Below are positions 42,501 to 53,500 of a stretch of 64,000 nt of DNA, piece after piece. The position numbers and the translations under genes are program-made. Every line of letters starts with the position of its first letter. Position 1 is the stretch's first letter. Under the pieces are notes generated by a model. That model did not search any database. It saw only the letters and a program-made list of their open reading frames with translations, and was not told where the DNA came from. This DNA is from Nocardia vulneris (GTDB lineage: Bacteria > Actinomycetota > Actinomycetes > Mycobacteriales > Mycobacteriaceae), in assembly GCF_001613425.1 (NCBI RefSeq), contig NZ_BDCI01000023.1, forward strand, positions 434,001 through 498,000, read 5' to 3'.

Positions 42501-43922
42501 GAGACCGAGCGGACCCTGCTCGGGCTGATCGCCGCGATGGGCGAGGGGCGTACGGCGGCGGTCGGCGTGCTGGACAATCTGGCCGACCTGGGCATCGACA
42601 GCATCGGCATCATCGATCTGGTGTCCCGGCTGCGCGGTGCGGGCTACCGAGTCACCGCGAAAGACGTTGTCGCCGCTGGGGATCTGCGCGAACTCGCGAA
42701 CACGCTGGACACCGCGACGGGCGACGTCGCCGAGGCCGCGCACACGCCCGCGGGCACCGTCCTTCCGCTCACCGCGCTGGCGCACGAGATCATCGCCAAC
42801 GGTGACTATCGCTACCTCGCGCAGAGCCAGGTGATCACGCTGCCCGACGACGCGACGGTCGAACTGGTCGTGGCACGGGTACGAGCCTTGGCCGCGGCGC
42901 ACCCGACCCTGCGTTCGCGCCTCGACACCGAAACGCACGACACCCCGGTGCTGATCGTCGAGGAATCCATCGACGCGGCAACGTGTTCGGCAGTGGTCAG
43001 CGACACCGCGGCGGACCCCGTGGCGTGCCTGGCCGAGACCGTGGACCGGCTCGATCCGGCGGCGGGCCGCATGCTCGCCGCTACCGTGCTGGACGGCGGG
43101 CCGGGTCGGCGCCGGCTGCTGCTGTCCATCCATCACCTCGCCGTCGACGTGGTCTCCTGGTTGATCCTGGTCGATGACCTGCGCAGGCTCGAACAGGGCG
43201 AACTTCCGCTGAACGAGCAACCCCGCGAAGCGGATCCGACCTCGGCGCCGGCCGCGCCGCTGCCGATTCTCGGTACCGCCCTCGGCGGCCGGTTCGCCGA
43301 TCCCGCGACCGACCGCGCGGGCAAGGTGATCCAGCGGGTGCGCGAGCTCGGACCCGAGCCCACCGAGCGATTCCTCGCCCGGTGCGCCGAGACCGGGATC
43401 CCGTTGGAGGACATGCTGATGCTGGCCTGCGCGCGCACCTTCGCCGACAGTGCCGACGCCGCGGGCCGAGTCGCCCTGACCAGGGAGTCGCACGGCAGGC
43501 CCGCCGAGGACGACACCCGCCAGGTCGGGTGGTTCACGGTGGAGGAGACGGTCCTGGTGCCGGTGACCGACCTCGGCGGCTGGACGCCGGGTGCGGGGCC
43601 GCTGCCGTTGGACGAGCGCACACTCGCGGCGCGCGGCCAACTGCGGCTCAATCATCTGGGCCGGTTCGACGTGCTGAGCTTCGGTTCGGGACCGTGGTCA
43701 CCCGCACCGCTGGCGGAATTCACCGCGGAGTTCGGTATCGCGGGTCACCCGGATCTGCCGGTGCGGTTCACCGTCGACGTGATGACGGCGGTCGTGCCGC
43801 GCGACGGCAGGCCGTCGCTGGTCGCCCAATTCGACGTGAATTCGGCGGTTCTGGACGAAGCGGACACCGATGTCCGGGTCGACCGTTGGGCCGCGGTACT
43901 GACCGAACTCACCGCTGGGTGA
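39594..43922 (+). CDS. NRPS: C-A-T-E
   Basis: 1442 residues. Condensation domain 1-420 with an intact HHIVVDG motif (about 141); adenylation domain about 435-930 with FTSGTTGRPKG (about 604) and FYGPTETTVEA (about 759); carrier domain LADLGIDSIGIID (about 997); epimerisation-type domain about 1050-1440 with HHLAVDVVSWLIL (about 1178). Pocket residues read by eye: about D-A-Q-D-A-G-F-V-E. The acidic residues fit a basic substrate such as lysine or N6-hydroxylysine, but this is not proven. The epimerisation domain predicts a D-configured residue. GTG start overlapping the preceding gene (GTGA), so expression is coupled. Confidence 0.88.
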   Translation: MSTEILDVVALSPLQRGLYSVSTMSGEVDPYLVTFAARIDDLADLPGLRAAFDAVLQRYPHLGAAVLTDGLPHPVLVITSDGRIGWREVDLRETADPEAAAQQLYWDEGRVRIDLDNGPLFRVTVARVAEHSYELICTAHHIVVDGWSIPLIFADLIALYGGGGSALPPAPPLREHAAWLAGRDTAASIAAWTEALAGLSPMPMLAPPAPGDIPVLGTAEFDRAETELVADWARSQGITMNTVCQMAWARVLSGLTGRDDVVFGQTTSGRDASLPHADRLVGALVTTIPVRVRMDERSPARIGAELQRTVAQLRAHEYLGIAEITKHADVGQLFDTLLVFENTPLGEITTSMQLTGGATMRPRRIDSPSHYPIAVVPVLEDQRLITRVEIRPDLVDRFDPDQLARRVLAVIRRLVDAERGCDIDLLLAGEPAALTVAPQPPVPYASVPAALLAAADRAGEQVAVIDAAGAQSFAEFGSAVQTLAAGLRTAGVRPGAAVAVVLPRDRRVLHAPFAIGLAGALCVHVDPATPADRLAYMFEVANVGVVLGDESLADTLRLVREQGREFVHAVPDARGVLRVLGASGPVEANVPVPQQDRNAPCYVVFTSGTTGRPKGVVVPHGALLNHWSNHERRIFAPLAAQSGRQLRIGHGWSTGFDAAWQPTVALLSGHAVVLLGDKVRTDAEQIVAAIEQQRIDIFDTSPSMLNRLIAAGLFTPRPGPAEPAGESCPLLVLALGGEAISQDTWTRLRRLPTTRVINFYGPTETTVEALMADVHEHAAPTIGRTFDNLSAEVLDHRLRPVPPGGHGELYLSGAQLALGYLGRPATTAAAFVAGGSARRYRTGDLVRRTAAGTVVYEGRIDSQVKINGYRVEPDEATVVLRELDGVTHAAALAFVENGRTRLGALVVAELSVAEIRAALAQRLPRFLVPTRIVHVEQIPLNRNDKLDVHAATALLHAPVTDAVVAEPATETERTLLGLIAAMGEGRTAAVGVLDNLADLGIDSIGIIDLVSRLRGAGYRVTAKDVVAAGDLRELANTLDTATGDVAEAAHTPAGTVLPLTALAHEIIANGDYRYLAQSQVITLPDDATVELVVARVRALAAAHPTLRSRLDTETHDTPVLIVEESIDAATCSAVVSDTAADPVACLAETVDRLDPAAGRMLAATVLDGGPGRRRLLLSIHHLAVDVVSWLILVDDLRRLEQGELPLNEQPREADPTSAPAAPLPILGTALGGRFADPATDRAGKVIQRVRELGPEPTERFLARCAETGIPLEDMLMLACARTFADSADAAGRVALTRESHGRPAEDDTRQVGWFTVEETVLVPVTDLGGWTPGAGPLPLDERTLAARGQLRLNHLGRFDVLSFGSGPWSPAPLAEFTAEFGIAGHPDLPVRFTVDVMTAVVPRDGRPSLVAQFDVNSAVLDEADTDVRVDRWAAVLTELTAG

Positions 43923-43961
43923 GCCGGTAACCGGCTATGTGCCGGTGACTAGACATAGCAA

Positions 43962-43980
43962 ATAGGTTAGGCAAACCACA
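43962..43980. promoter_or_regulatory. Iron box 1 upstream of the ArCP-Cy-A-T gene
   Basis: ATAGGTTAGGCAAACCACA matches the consensus at 15 of 19 positions by eye. Confidence 0.82.
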
Positions 43981-44022
43981 CTCTGCCTCTGGGCGCCCTC
44001 CGTGGGTTACGATGCCTTGAGG

Positions 44023-44041
44023 TTAGGCAAGGCTTGCCTCT
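44023..44041. promoter_or_regulatory. Iron box 2 upstream of the ArCP-Cy-A-T gene
   Basis: TTAGGCAAGGCTTGCCTCT matches at 13 of 19 positions and contains the perfect palindrome AGGCAAG-G-CTTGCCT. It starts 61 bases after iron box 1 and ends 39 bases before the start codon; paired boxes usually give tight repression. Confidence 0.75.
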
Positions 44042-44080
44042 GCGGTCCGATGGGCTGTTTCTCGGCTGGTGAGGAGTCTG

Positions 44081-47000
44081 ATGTTCGGCAAGGCTGAACT
44101 GCGCGACATGGTGGCGGCGGATCTCGGCGTAGCACCCGAAACGGTGGGTTACGACGACGATCTGGTGAGCCTGGGCATGCATTCGATGAAGCTCATGCAC
44201 CTGGCCGCCAAATGGCGCAAACAGGGCTACGAGGTGCGTAGTTCGGCCCTCGCGCTGAATCCGACGATCGCCGGCTGGGCGGAGTTGCTGGGAGTGAGCC
44301 AGGCGGTCGAGGAGATCGCGCCCGCGCCCGCTCCGGCCGCCGAAACCGCCACCGAGACGGACGAATTCGCGTTGGCGACGATGCAGCATGCCTACTGGGT
44401 GGGCCGTCGGCAAGATCAGCGGCTCGGCGGGGTCGCGGCACACCTCTACGTCGAATTCGACGGCCGTGGCCTGCAGGCCGATCGGATGCGGCGCGCGGCC
44501 GAACGTCTGGTCGCGCACCACGCCATGCTGCGAGCCCAGTTCCTGGACAGCGGTACGCAGCGGATCCTGCCTGCGCCGTTGGTGCCGGTCTGTCACACCC
44601 TCGACCTGAGCGCGCACGCCGCGGCCGAGGTCGAGGCCGCGCTCGACGGCATCCGCCAGGACAAGAGCCACCAGCGCATGGACGTCGCGGCGGGCCAGGT
44701 GGTGGACATCGCGGTGACTGTGCTGCCCGACGGCGCGCATCGCCTGCACCTCGACGTAGACATGGTGGCCGCCGACGCCCAGAGCTACCGGCGCATCCTG
44801 GACGACCTCGCCACGCTCTACGAAGCCGACGACGACGCACTCGAGCCGCTCGGTTTCACCTTCCGCGATTACCTCGCCGCCAAAGCGCGCACCGCCCCGG
44901 ACAATTCCGCCGACGCGCAGTGGTGGGCGCAGAAGGCGCCGACGCTGCCCGATATCCCGTCGCTGCCGGTGGTGCCGGAGAACGAACGGCCGGACCCGTC
45001 GCGCAGCATCCGCCTGCACCACTGGTTCGACGCCGGGGAGAAGGCGCGGCTGCAGCAGTACGCGCACGGCAACGGCGTGACGCCCGCCGTCGCGCTGGCC
45101 ACCGTGTTCAGCGAGGCCATCGCGCGCTGGTCGGCGCAGCAGCGCTTCCTGCTGAACCTGCCGTTGTTCGCGCGCGAGCCGCTGCACGACGACATCGACC
45201 GCGTGGTAGGCGATTTCACCAACTCCGTGCTGGTCGACGTCGACGCGCGCACCACCGAATCGATGGTGGCGCGGGCGAAGCGATTGCAGCGCGAACTGCA
45301 CACCTCGGCCGTGCACTCCGGCTACGAGGGCTTGGACGTACTGCGCGATCTGGGCAGGCTGCGCGGCGCGCCGGTCACCCCGTCGGTGGTGTTCACCTCG
45401 GGCCTGGATCTGGGAGAGTTGTTCTCCGAGCGCGTCACACGCGTGTTCGGCGAGCCGGTCTGGATCCTCTCGCAGGGACCGCAGGTCGACTTGGACGCGC
45501 AGGTCGTCGAGCTCGCCGGCGGCTTGCTCGTCAACTGGGACATCCGCCGCGACGCGTTGCCCGCGGGCGTCGCGGCGGCGATGTTCGCCGAATTCCGCGA
45601 CACGCTCACCGCACTCGTGCGGCCGGACGCGGACTGGTCCGCCGAGCTGGCACTGCCGCTGCCGCAACCGCAACGCGCGGTGCGTGACTCGGCCAACGAC
45701 ACCGCCGCCGAGCTGAGCGCGCGCACCCTGCACGACGCGTTCTTCGCACTCGCGCAACAGCATCCGGACCGCGTCGCGCTGCGCTGGCGCGACGGCGGGT
45801 CGGCCGGCTACGGGGAACTGGCCACCCAGGCGCTCGCGGTCGCCCGTGCACTCGCCGATGCCGGGGTCACCTCCGGCGACACCGTGGCCGTGGTGGTGCC
45901 GAAGGGGCACCGGCAAATTCCCGCTGTGCTCGGTGTGCTCGCCGCGGGCGCGGCCTACCTGCCGATCGGCGTCGATCAGCCGAGTGCGCGCCGGGATCGG
46001 ATCCTCGCGCGCGGTGGCGTGCGGGTCGCGATCGTCGACGATGCCCAGACCCTGCCCGATCCGGTGACCGGAATCGCGCTCACCGACGCGCTGGCCGGGC
46101 CCGGCCTGGACCGGCCGGTGGCCACGACGCCGGACGCGGTCGCCTACGTGCTGTTCACCTCCGGATCGACCGGTGAGCCCAAGGGGGTCGAGGTGAGTCA
46201 CCGTGCGGCCGCCAACACCATCGACGCGATCGGCGCCCGTTTCGATCTCGGGCCGGACGATCGGCTGATCGGGTTGTCCGCCTTGAGCTTCGACCTCTCG
46301 GTGTACGACATCTTCGCGCCGTTGTCGCTGGGCGGGGCGCTCGCCTGTGTCGACGCGGAGACCGAGCGCGACGCCGCCGCGTGGGCCACCCTCATCGCGG
46401 AGGCCGGTGTGACCGTGCTCAATTGCGCGCCGGGCCTGATCGGCATGCTGCTCGATCTCGCCGCGCCCGAGCAGCTGCGGTCCCTGCGGCTGGTGCTGAC
46501 CGGCGGTGACAAGGTGAACACCGAACTCGCACAGCGGATGCGCGCGCTGGTGCCGGGCTTGCGCTTCGTCGGCCTCGGCGGCACCACCGAGACCGCGATC
46601 CACTCCACCGTCTGTGAGGTCACCGACGATTTCCCGGCCGCGTGGGTCAACGTGCCCTACGGCACGCCGCTGGCCAACGTGCAGTTGCGGGTGGTGAACG
46701 AGCGTGGCGAGGATTGCCCGGACTGGGTGCTCGGTGAACTCTGGATCGGCGGCACGAGTGTCGCCGACGGCTACCGCGGCGACCCGCGACGCACGGCGGA
46801 CCGCTTCGTCCAGGTCGACGGCGTGCGCTGGTACCGCACCGGCGATCTGGCCCGCTACCTGCCCGACGGCACCGTCGATTTCCTCGGCCGCGCCGACCAT
46901 CAGGTCAAGATTCGCGGCTATCGGGTCGAACTCGGCGAGGTCGAGTCGGCGCTGCACGGGCTCGCCGCGGTCCGCGAGGCCGTCGCGCTGATCACGCCCT

Positions 47001-47527
47001 CCGGCCGGCTCGCCGCCGCGGTGACCGCCGCCGCGCCGGTCGAGCCCGCCGAACTCGCCGAGCAACTGCGAGAACTGCTGCCCGGCTACATGATTCCCGA
47101 GGTCGTCGAGGTGCTCGACGCGATCCCGCTGACCGCCAACGGCAAGCTCGACCGCGCGGCGGTGGGTGCCCGGTTCGCCGATGACGCCGACACCCGCAAT
47201 GTCTATGTGCCACCGGCGAACGAGGTCGAAGCCGCGGTCGAATACATCACCGCCCAGGTGCTCGGCGTCGATCGGCTCGGCGTCGAAGCCGACTTCTTCG
47301 ACGTCGGCGGCAACTCGATCCTGGCGACCACGCTCACCGGTCAGATCCGCGGGCTGCTCGCGGTGCAGGGGTTCGGCGTCACCGGCGTGCTCGAAGGTCG
47401 CACGGTGCGCCGGATCAGCGCGGGTCTGCTCGCCGCCGAGCCGGCACCGGACCGGCTGGTCCAGGTGGCGCGAATCCTGCTCGAGCTGGCCGAGATCGAC
47501 CTGCCCACGCCGGCGGCCCTGGTGTAG
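44081..47527 (+). CDS. NRPS: ArCP-Cy-A-T (phenyloxazoline synthase, MbtB-like)
   Basis: 1148 residues. N-terminal aryl carrier domain with LVSLGMHSMKLMHLA (Ser near 36); cyclisation domain about 100-520 with DVDMVAADAQS, the DxxxxDxxS motif replacing HHxxxDG; adenylation domain about 550-1035 with FTSGSTGEPKG (about 693) and LGGTTETAIH (about 834); carrier domain DFFDVGGNSILATT (about 1071). Pocket residues read by eye: about D-L-Y-N-L-G-L-I-H, resembling codes of Cy-linked Ser/Thr/Cys domains. In mycobactin/nocobactin assembly this protein joins salicylate to Ser or Thr and closes the oxazoline ring. The ATG at 44081 has AGGAG four bases upstream. Two iron boxes lie in front of it. Confidence 0.9.
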   Translation: MFGKAELRDMVAADLGVAPETVGYDDDLVSLGMHSMKLMHLAAKWRKQGYEVRSSALALNPTIAGWAELLGVSQAVEEIAPAPAPAAETATETDEFALATMQHAYWVGRRQDQRLGGVAAHLYVEFDGRGLQADRMRRAAERLVAHHAMLRAQFLDSGTQRILPAPLVPVCHTLDLSAHAAAEVEAALDGIRQDKSHQRMDVAAGQVVDIAVTVLPDGAHRLHLDVDMVAADAQSYRRILDDLATLYEADDDALEPLGFTFRDYLAAKARTAPDNSADAQWWAQKAPTLPDIPSLPVVPENERPDPSRSIRLHHWFDAGEKARLQQYAHGNGVTPAVALATVFSEAIARWSAQQRFLLNLPLFAREPLHDDIDRVVGDFTNSVLVDVDARTTESMVARAKRLQRELHTSAVHSGYEGLDVLRDLGRLRGAPVTPSVVFTSGLDLGELFSERVTRVFGEPVWILSQGPQVDLDAQVVELAGGLLVNWDIRRDALPAGVAAAMFAEFRDTLTALVRPDADWSAELALPLPQPQRAVRDSANDTAAELSARTLHDAFFALAQQHPDRVALRWRDGGSAGYGELATQALAVARALADAGVTSGDTVAVVVPKGHRQIPAVLGVLAAGAAYLPIGVDQPSARRDRILARGGVRVAIVDDAQTLPDPVTGIALTDALAGPGLDRPVATTPDAVAYVLFTSGSTGEPKGVEVSHRAAANTIDAIGARFDLGPDDRLIGLSALSFDLSVYDIFAPLSLGGALACVDAETERDAAAWATLIAEAGVTVLNCAPGLIGMLLDLAAPEQLRSLRLVLTGGDKVNTELAQRMRALVPGLRFVGLGGTTETAIHSTVCEVTDDFPAAWVNVPYGTPLANVQLRVVNERGEDCPDWVLGELWIGGTSVADGYRGDPRRTADRFVQVDGVRWYRTGDLARYLPDGTVDFLGRADHQVKIRGYRVELGEVESALHGLAAVREAVALITPSGRLAAAVTAAAPVEPAELAEQLRELLPGYMIPEVVEVLDAIPLTANGKLDRAAVGARFADDADTRNVYVPPANEVEAAVEYITAQVLGVDRLGVEADFFDVGGNSILATTLTGQIRGLLAVQGFGVTGVLEGRTVRRISAGLLAAEPAPDRLVQVARILLELAEIDLPTPAALV

Positions 47528-47580
47528 CGCGGAATGTGTTGCCGCACCGGTTGTTTCGAGAACAGATTGGTTTGACGTAG

Positions 47581-50500
47581 ATGCGATCGCTGGAAGACCT
47601 GCAGGAAGCGATGCGGGCGAGGCTCGCCGCCGAGGGCCTGGCGGGCACCCCCACCGTGCCGCAACGCCGGGACCCGTCCCGTGCGGCCATGTCCTTCGGC
47701 CAGCGCTATGTGTGGGCACACCAGCAGATCTCGCCGGACAGCACCGCGTACAACCTGTGTCTGGCGCTGACCTTCGAGGGCGAGGTCGTCGACGACGCAC
47801 TGCGGCAAGCATTTCTGGCCCTGGTGCAGCGGCACGAGGTGCTGCGCACCACCTACCACAATGACGAGCACGGCAACCCGTACCAGCGCATTCATCCCGA
47901 ACTCGCGCCCCGGGTCCGCGAATTCGACCTGACCGGTCTGGTGGCCGAGGAAGCGCAGCGCAGCCTCGACGCTCGGGTCGCGGCGGCCGCGCACGAGACC
48001 TTCGACCTGTCGAACGAGTCGTCCATGCGGCTCGATTTCGTACGGGTCGACGCGCGCAGGCTGGTCGTCATCGTCGTGATCCAGCACATCGCCTGGGACG
48101 GCATGACTCTGCCCGCGCTGTCGAAGGACGTCGAGCGGTTCTATCGCGAGGCGTTGACCGGTTCGATCACCGTCGAGCCGCTGCGCCGCCAGGTCGCCGA
48201 CTTCGCGGAGTGGGAGCAGGACCGCTTCGAGACCGCCGATCACCGTGCGGACAGCGAGTTCTGGGCGAGCCGCTTCGACGGCGAGGTGCCCGAGCTGCCG
48301 CTACCGTACAACCGGCGGCCCGCGCTGGTCACCGAAACGGGTAGCCGTCTCGACCGCCTGCTCGGTGCGGCGGCGGACGCCAACCTGCGCAACCTCGGCG
48401 CCGCGCTGCGCACAACGCCGTTCTCGGTGTTCCTCGCCGCGTATTACGTTGCGCTGCGCCAGGTTACCGGTCAAGCCGACATCGTGATCGGGACCACGGT
48501 CGCCAACCGTGAAGAATCCGGCATGGAACTGCTGATCGGCAATTTCAGCAACATGCTCCCGCTGCGGTTGAACCCGCTGGGGGAGGGCGCGGGCTCGAGC
48601 GGCACCTTCGCCGAGCTGGTCGGCTATGTGCGTGCGGTGACCACGGAAGCGTTCCGGCACAAGAACTTCCCGCAGGAGGGCGTGGTGCGCGCGGTCAACC
48701 GCGCGACCGGCAACGTGGGCTCCGCGCTGTTCGACACCATGGTGCTGTTCCTGGATCAGCAGATCGACGGACCACAGCTGCCCGGCGCGGTCACCAGCTG
48801 GCAGCTGGCCGACCACGGCGCGTCGCTGCTGCCGATCGCCGTGGAAGCCTTCCTGCACGGCGACCGGGTCGATGTGCAGATCACCTATCGGACCGATCTT
48901 TTCGACGAGTCGACGATCGAGCGGCTGCACGACTACATCGACCAGACGCTGGCCGCCGCCGCGGCGGACCGCCGGGTGGACGAGTTGCTCGTACTCAGCG
49001 CGGCGGACCGCGCCGCGGTACAGAGCTGGTCGCGCGGTGGTGCGGTGCCGATCGCGGCGGACAGCATCGACGCGATGATTCGTGAATCCGCGCAGCGGTA
49101 CCCCGATCGGGTCGCGGTGATCTTCGGCGAGCTGGAGCTGACCTACACCGAATTCGACGCGCGGGTGAACCGTTTCGCCCGGCGGCTGCTCGAACGTGGG
49201 GTGCGCGCGGGCGATCGGGTCGGTGTCTTCGCCGAGCGCAGCGAATGGCTCCCCGTGGTGTTCGCGGCGGTGCTGCGCACCGGCGCCGTCTACGTCCCGA
49301 TCGATCCGAGCTACCCCGCCGATCGGATCGAGTTCATGCTCGGCGACGCGAAACCCACCCTGCTGGTTCGTTCGGCGCGTCCCGAGCGACTGCTCGATCC
49401 GGAATGCATTGCGGGAGTGCCGGTCCTGGACCTCGCCGACGAGGCCGAGCGCGCGGCCGCCGCGCAGCTCGACGACAGCGCGATCCGGCCCGACGAACTC
49501 GTGCGCCCGATCCATCCGTTCGACGCCGCCTACCTGCTGTACACCTCGGGCACCACCGGCAGGCCCAAAGGCGTGGTGAACCACCACCGCGGCGTCGTCA
49601 ACCACGTCCAGTGGATGTGCGACTACCTGGGCTTCGGCGCCGAGCGCATCCTGCAGAAGGCGCCGATCGGCTTCGACGTCTCGGTCTTCGAACTGGTCAA
49701 CGCGCTGTGCACCGGCTCGGCCACGGTGCTGCCGCCGCCGGATTGGTGGCAGGCCGATGTGGAGGCGCTGGCGGGCATCATCGATCGGCACCAGATCACC
49801 CAGATCTCGTTGGTGCCCAGCGTGACCCGGGCCTTCCTCGACGCCGAGCCCGATCCGGCCCGCCTGCAGTCCATGCGCTTCGTCTACCTCGGCGGCGAGG
49901 CGGTACCGCCACCGCTGGTGGCGGAGGCGAGCCGGGTGTTCGGCGGCACCGTCCTGGGCCTCTACGGGCCGACCGAGGCCGCCATGGACCTGATGCACGA
50001 GAACTTCGCGGGCGCACTGGCAAAGCCCGCGGAGTTCCGCTCGGCGCTGATCGGCCAGCCGGAATGGAATTCGACGGTCTACGTGCTCGACGATCGGCTG
50101 CGGCAGGTGCCGCCCGGGGTGACCGGTGAATTGTATTTGGGCGGAGTGCAACTCGCCCAGGGCTACCACCATCGATCCGATCTGAGCGCGGCGACCTTCG
50201 TCGCCTGCCCGTTCGCCGACGAACCCGGCGCGCGGATGTACCGCACCGGCGACGTGGTGCGCTGGCATCCCAGCGGCAGTATGGAGTACCTCGGCCGGAT
50301 CGACGATCAGGTCAAGGTGCGCGGTCACCGCATCGAACTCGGCGAAGTCGGCTCGGTGCTGCGCCAGGTGCCGGGCATCGCCGCGGCCGCGGCGGTCGCG
50401 ATCAACCGCGACAGCGACGCGGCACTGGTCGCCTACTACGTGCCCGAGGCCGGATCGGCGTTCGAGTCCGGCACCGAGGCCGAGAATGCCGGGGACATCA

Positions 50501-53500
50501 GGGTTTTCCTGGCCGATCGGCTGCCCGAATACATGATCCCCACGGCGCTGGTGAAATTGACGGCGCTGCCGCTCACCGCGAACGGAAAGCTGGACCGCAG
50601 GGCGCTTCCGGTGCCGGATCTCGGCGGCGACACCGGCCGCGGCCGGGCGCTGCGTGATCCGGCCGAGCAGACGGTCGCCGAGGTGATCCGGCAGGTGCTC
50701 GGGCTCACCGCGCAGGTCGAGTTGGCCGCCGACGACGATTTCCTGGCGCTCGGCGGCGATTCCATCAGTGCGATCCGGATGGCTTCGGCGCTCAAGAAGC
50801 GTGGTCTGCTGATCAGTACCAGTGCGCTGTTCGCGGCCCGCACCATCGCGCTCATCGCGGCCGCCACCGCGCCGATCGACCTGTCGAGTGCGCCCGCACT
50901 GGTCGAATCCGGCGACGGCACCGGCTGGATTCCGCTCAACCCGATCGCGACCCTGCTGACCGAACAGAGCACCGACTACGCCGCCTACAGCCAGGCGACG
51001 GCCGTGGTGACCCCGGCGGGCAGCACGCCCGAGCGGCTCGGCGCACTGCTCGACGGGCTGGTCGACCGGCATCCGCTGCTGCGCGCCCGCCTGGCGGCCG
51101 GACCGGACGGCCGGACCGCGTACTACGTGCCGCACGCGGATGAGCCGTTCGCCCGGCCCAGCCTGCACGATGTCGAAATCGACGGTGCGGCATGGCAATC
51201 GAGTGCGACCGAGGTCCTGAACGAGCAACTGCGCCGGATCGCCGAGGAGCTGGATCCCGCGGCGGGCCGGATGGTCGGCGCGGCCTGGGTGCACACCGAC
51301 GATCGCACCGCCGGACGCTTGCTGCTGGTGCTGCACCACCTCGTGGTCGACGGCGTCTCGTGGCGCGTCATCCACGAGGACCTGCGCAGACTCTGGGCGG
51401 GTGAAGAACTTTCGGCCACCGACCTGGGTACGTCGGTGCAGGCCTGGAATACCGGGCTGGTCCAGCTGGCCCAGGCCGACTCGACGGTCGAGACCTTGCC
51501 GTGGTGGCAGGCGATCGCGGACAGCGCCGACCCGCTGCTCGGCGACCGCGCGTTCGATGCCGCCGCGGACACCGTGGCGACCGTGCGCGAGGTCACCGCG
51601 GAGCTGGACACCGCCGACACGCACTACCTGATGACCACCGCGGCGCAGGCCTTCGGCTGCGACTTCCTCGACATCCAGGTGGCCGCCCTGGCCGTGGCGA
51701 CCCGGCGGTTCCGGCAGGCGCGCGAGCGGGACGCAGACGCGGTCAAGCTCACCATGGAGCGGCACGGTCGCGTCGAAACTCTGTTCGCCGGAGTCGATCT
51801 CGCGAATGCCGTCGGCTGGTTCACCACGGCGTATCCGGTCGCGCTCACCGTCGCGGCCGAGCCGGACATGGTCGGTGCGGTCAAGGCCGTCAAGGAGCAA
51901 TTGCGCGCGGTACCCGATTCCGGCATCGGCTGGGGCCTGCTGCGGCGGCTCAACACCGACACCGCACCGCAACTGGCCGCCGCCGCGGTGCCGCAGCTCA
52001 GCTTCAACTACATGGGCCGGTTCGCCGTTCCCGACGCGGCGGGCGAGATCCAGGAATGGGACGCCGCACCGGAATTCGGCTACCTGGGCGGCCACGCCGA
52101 CGCGACCATGCCCGCGCCCGCGCTGCTCGACATCAACACCGTCGCGTTGCTGGACAACGACGATCCGGTGCTGCGGGCGTCGTTCCGCTACCCGTCGGGC
52201 CCGTTGTCCGAGCCGGACGTACGGGAACTGGCCGATCTGTGGACCGGCGCGCTGCGCGAGCTGGCGAAGACCGTGCGCGAGGATCCCACACGACGCTTGA
52301 CCCCGAGCGACGTCCTGGCCCGCGACGTGACGCAGCTCGATCTCGACCGCTGGCAGTCGCTCTACGGCCGCTACGCCGACGTGTATCCCCTTGCGCCCCT
52401 TCAGGCCGGGCTGTATTTCACGGCGATCAGCAGCGCGGGACGCGACGCCTACACGGTGCAGACCACCATCACCGTGCGCGGCGCGCTCGACGTGGCGCGG
52501 CTGACCCGTTCGCTGAACAACGTGCTGAATCGGTATCCGAATCTGCGCGTCGCCATTTCGGTCTCCCATGCCGGGCAGCCGTACGCCGTCGTCGCCGAGC
52601 GGATGGAATTCCTGGTCGAGGAGGTCGATTTCGCGTCGAAGCCGGATGCCCAGGAGCGGCTGCTGGAATTCCTCGACGCCGATCAGGCGGGGGTGTTCGA
52701 TCTGTCGCGCGGTCCGTTGATGCGGGCGACGGTGGTGCATCTGCCGGCGGGGGAGCACATGCTGGTGCTCGCCTCGCATCACATCCTCACCGACGGCTGG
52801 TCGGGTCAGCTGCTGCCGCGCGAGATCTTCGCGGACTACGCCAGTGGCGGCACCGCCGAACCTTTGGGCAACCCGGCCACTTTCGCCGAGTTCCTGCGGC
52901 TCACCGAGGACCGCGAAGAGGCGACCGAGGCTGTGTGGAACGAGTACTTGGCCGATGTGCAGCCCTGCGTGGTCGCGCCGAACCGGGTGCCGGGCGGTTC
53001 GAAAGTGCCGGTGGCGCACCGCTTCCCGGTCGACGCCGGGGTCGCCGAGGCGTTGACCGAGCTGGCCGCGACGGTCGGCACCACCTTCAGCGCGATCTGC
53101 CAGCTGGCCTGGGCCAACGTGCTGCGCTACGTGACCGGCGGCGACGCAGCGGTTTTCGGCGAGGTGGTCTCGGGACGCCCGGCCGATCTGGACGAGGTCG
53201 ACAACGCGATCGGCTGCTTCGTGAACACCGTTCCGGTCGCCATCGAGCTACCCGCCGGGCAGAGCTGGCGGGACCGGCTCACCGACGTGCAGCGCCGCCG
53301 GGCCGAGCTCATGGAATTCCAGCAGTATCGCCTCACCTCGGCGAATCGGGCCGCGGGCGCGCGCAGGCTGTTCGACAGCATGTTCGTGTTCCAGTCCTAT
53401 CCGTCGGGTCGCGACGAACTGGTGCGGCTGCTCGGCGAAGAGCACCTGGAGCTGGTGTCGTTCGAAGGCCGCGGCGCCACCGACAACGCGCTGCTGATCA

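Noticed and set aside
43923..43935. Short palindrome GCCGGTAACCGGC just after the C-A-T-E NRPS as a terminator
   Set aside because: The arms are six bases with a one-base centre, which cannot form a proper hairpin loop, and there is no T-tract.
48301..53019. Very long open frame on the minus strand opposite the large NRPS
   Set aside because: The plus strand has a complete, motif-rich NRPS. The antisense frame has no recognisable domain and is a GC-bias shadow; the same holds for the long antisense frames at 33682-37002, 40692-43655 and 43967-47812.
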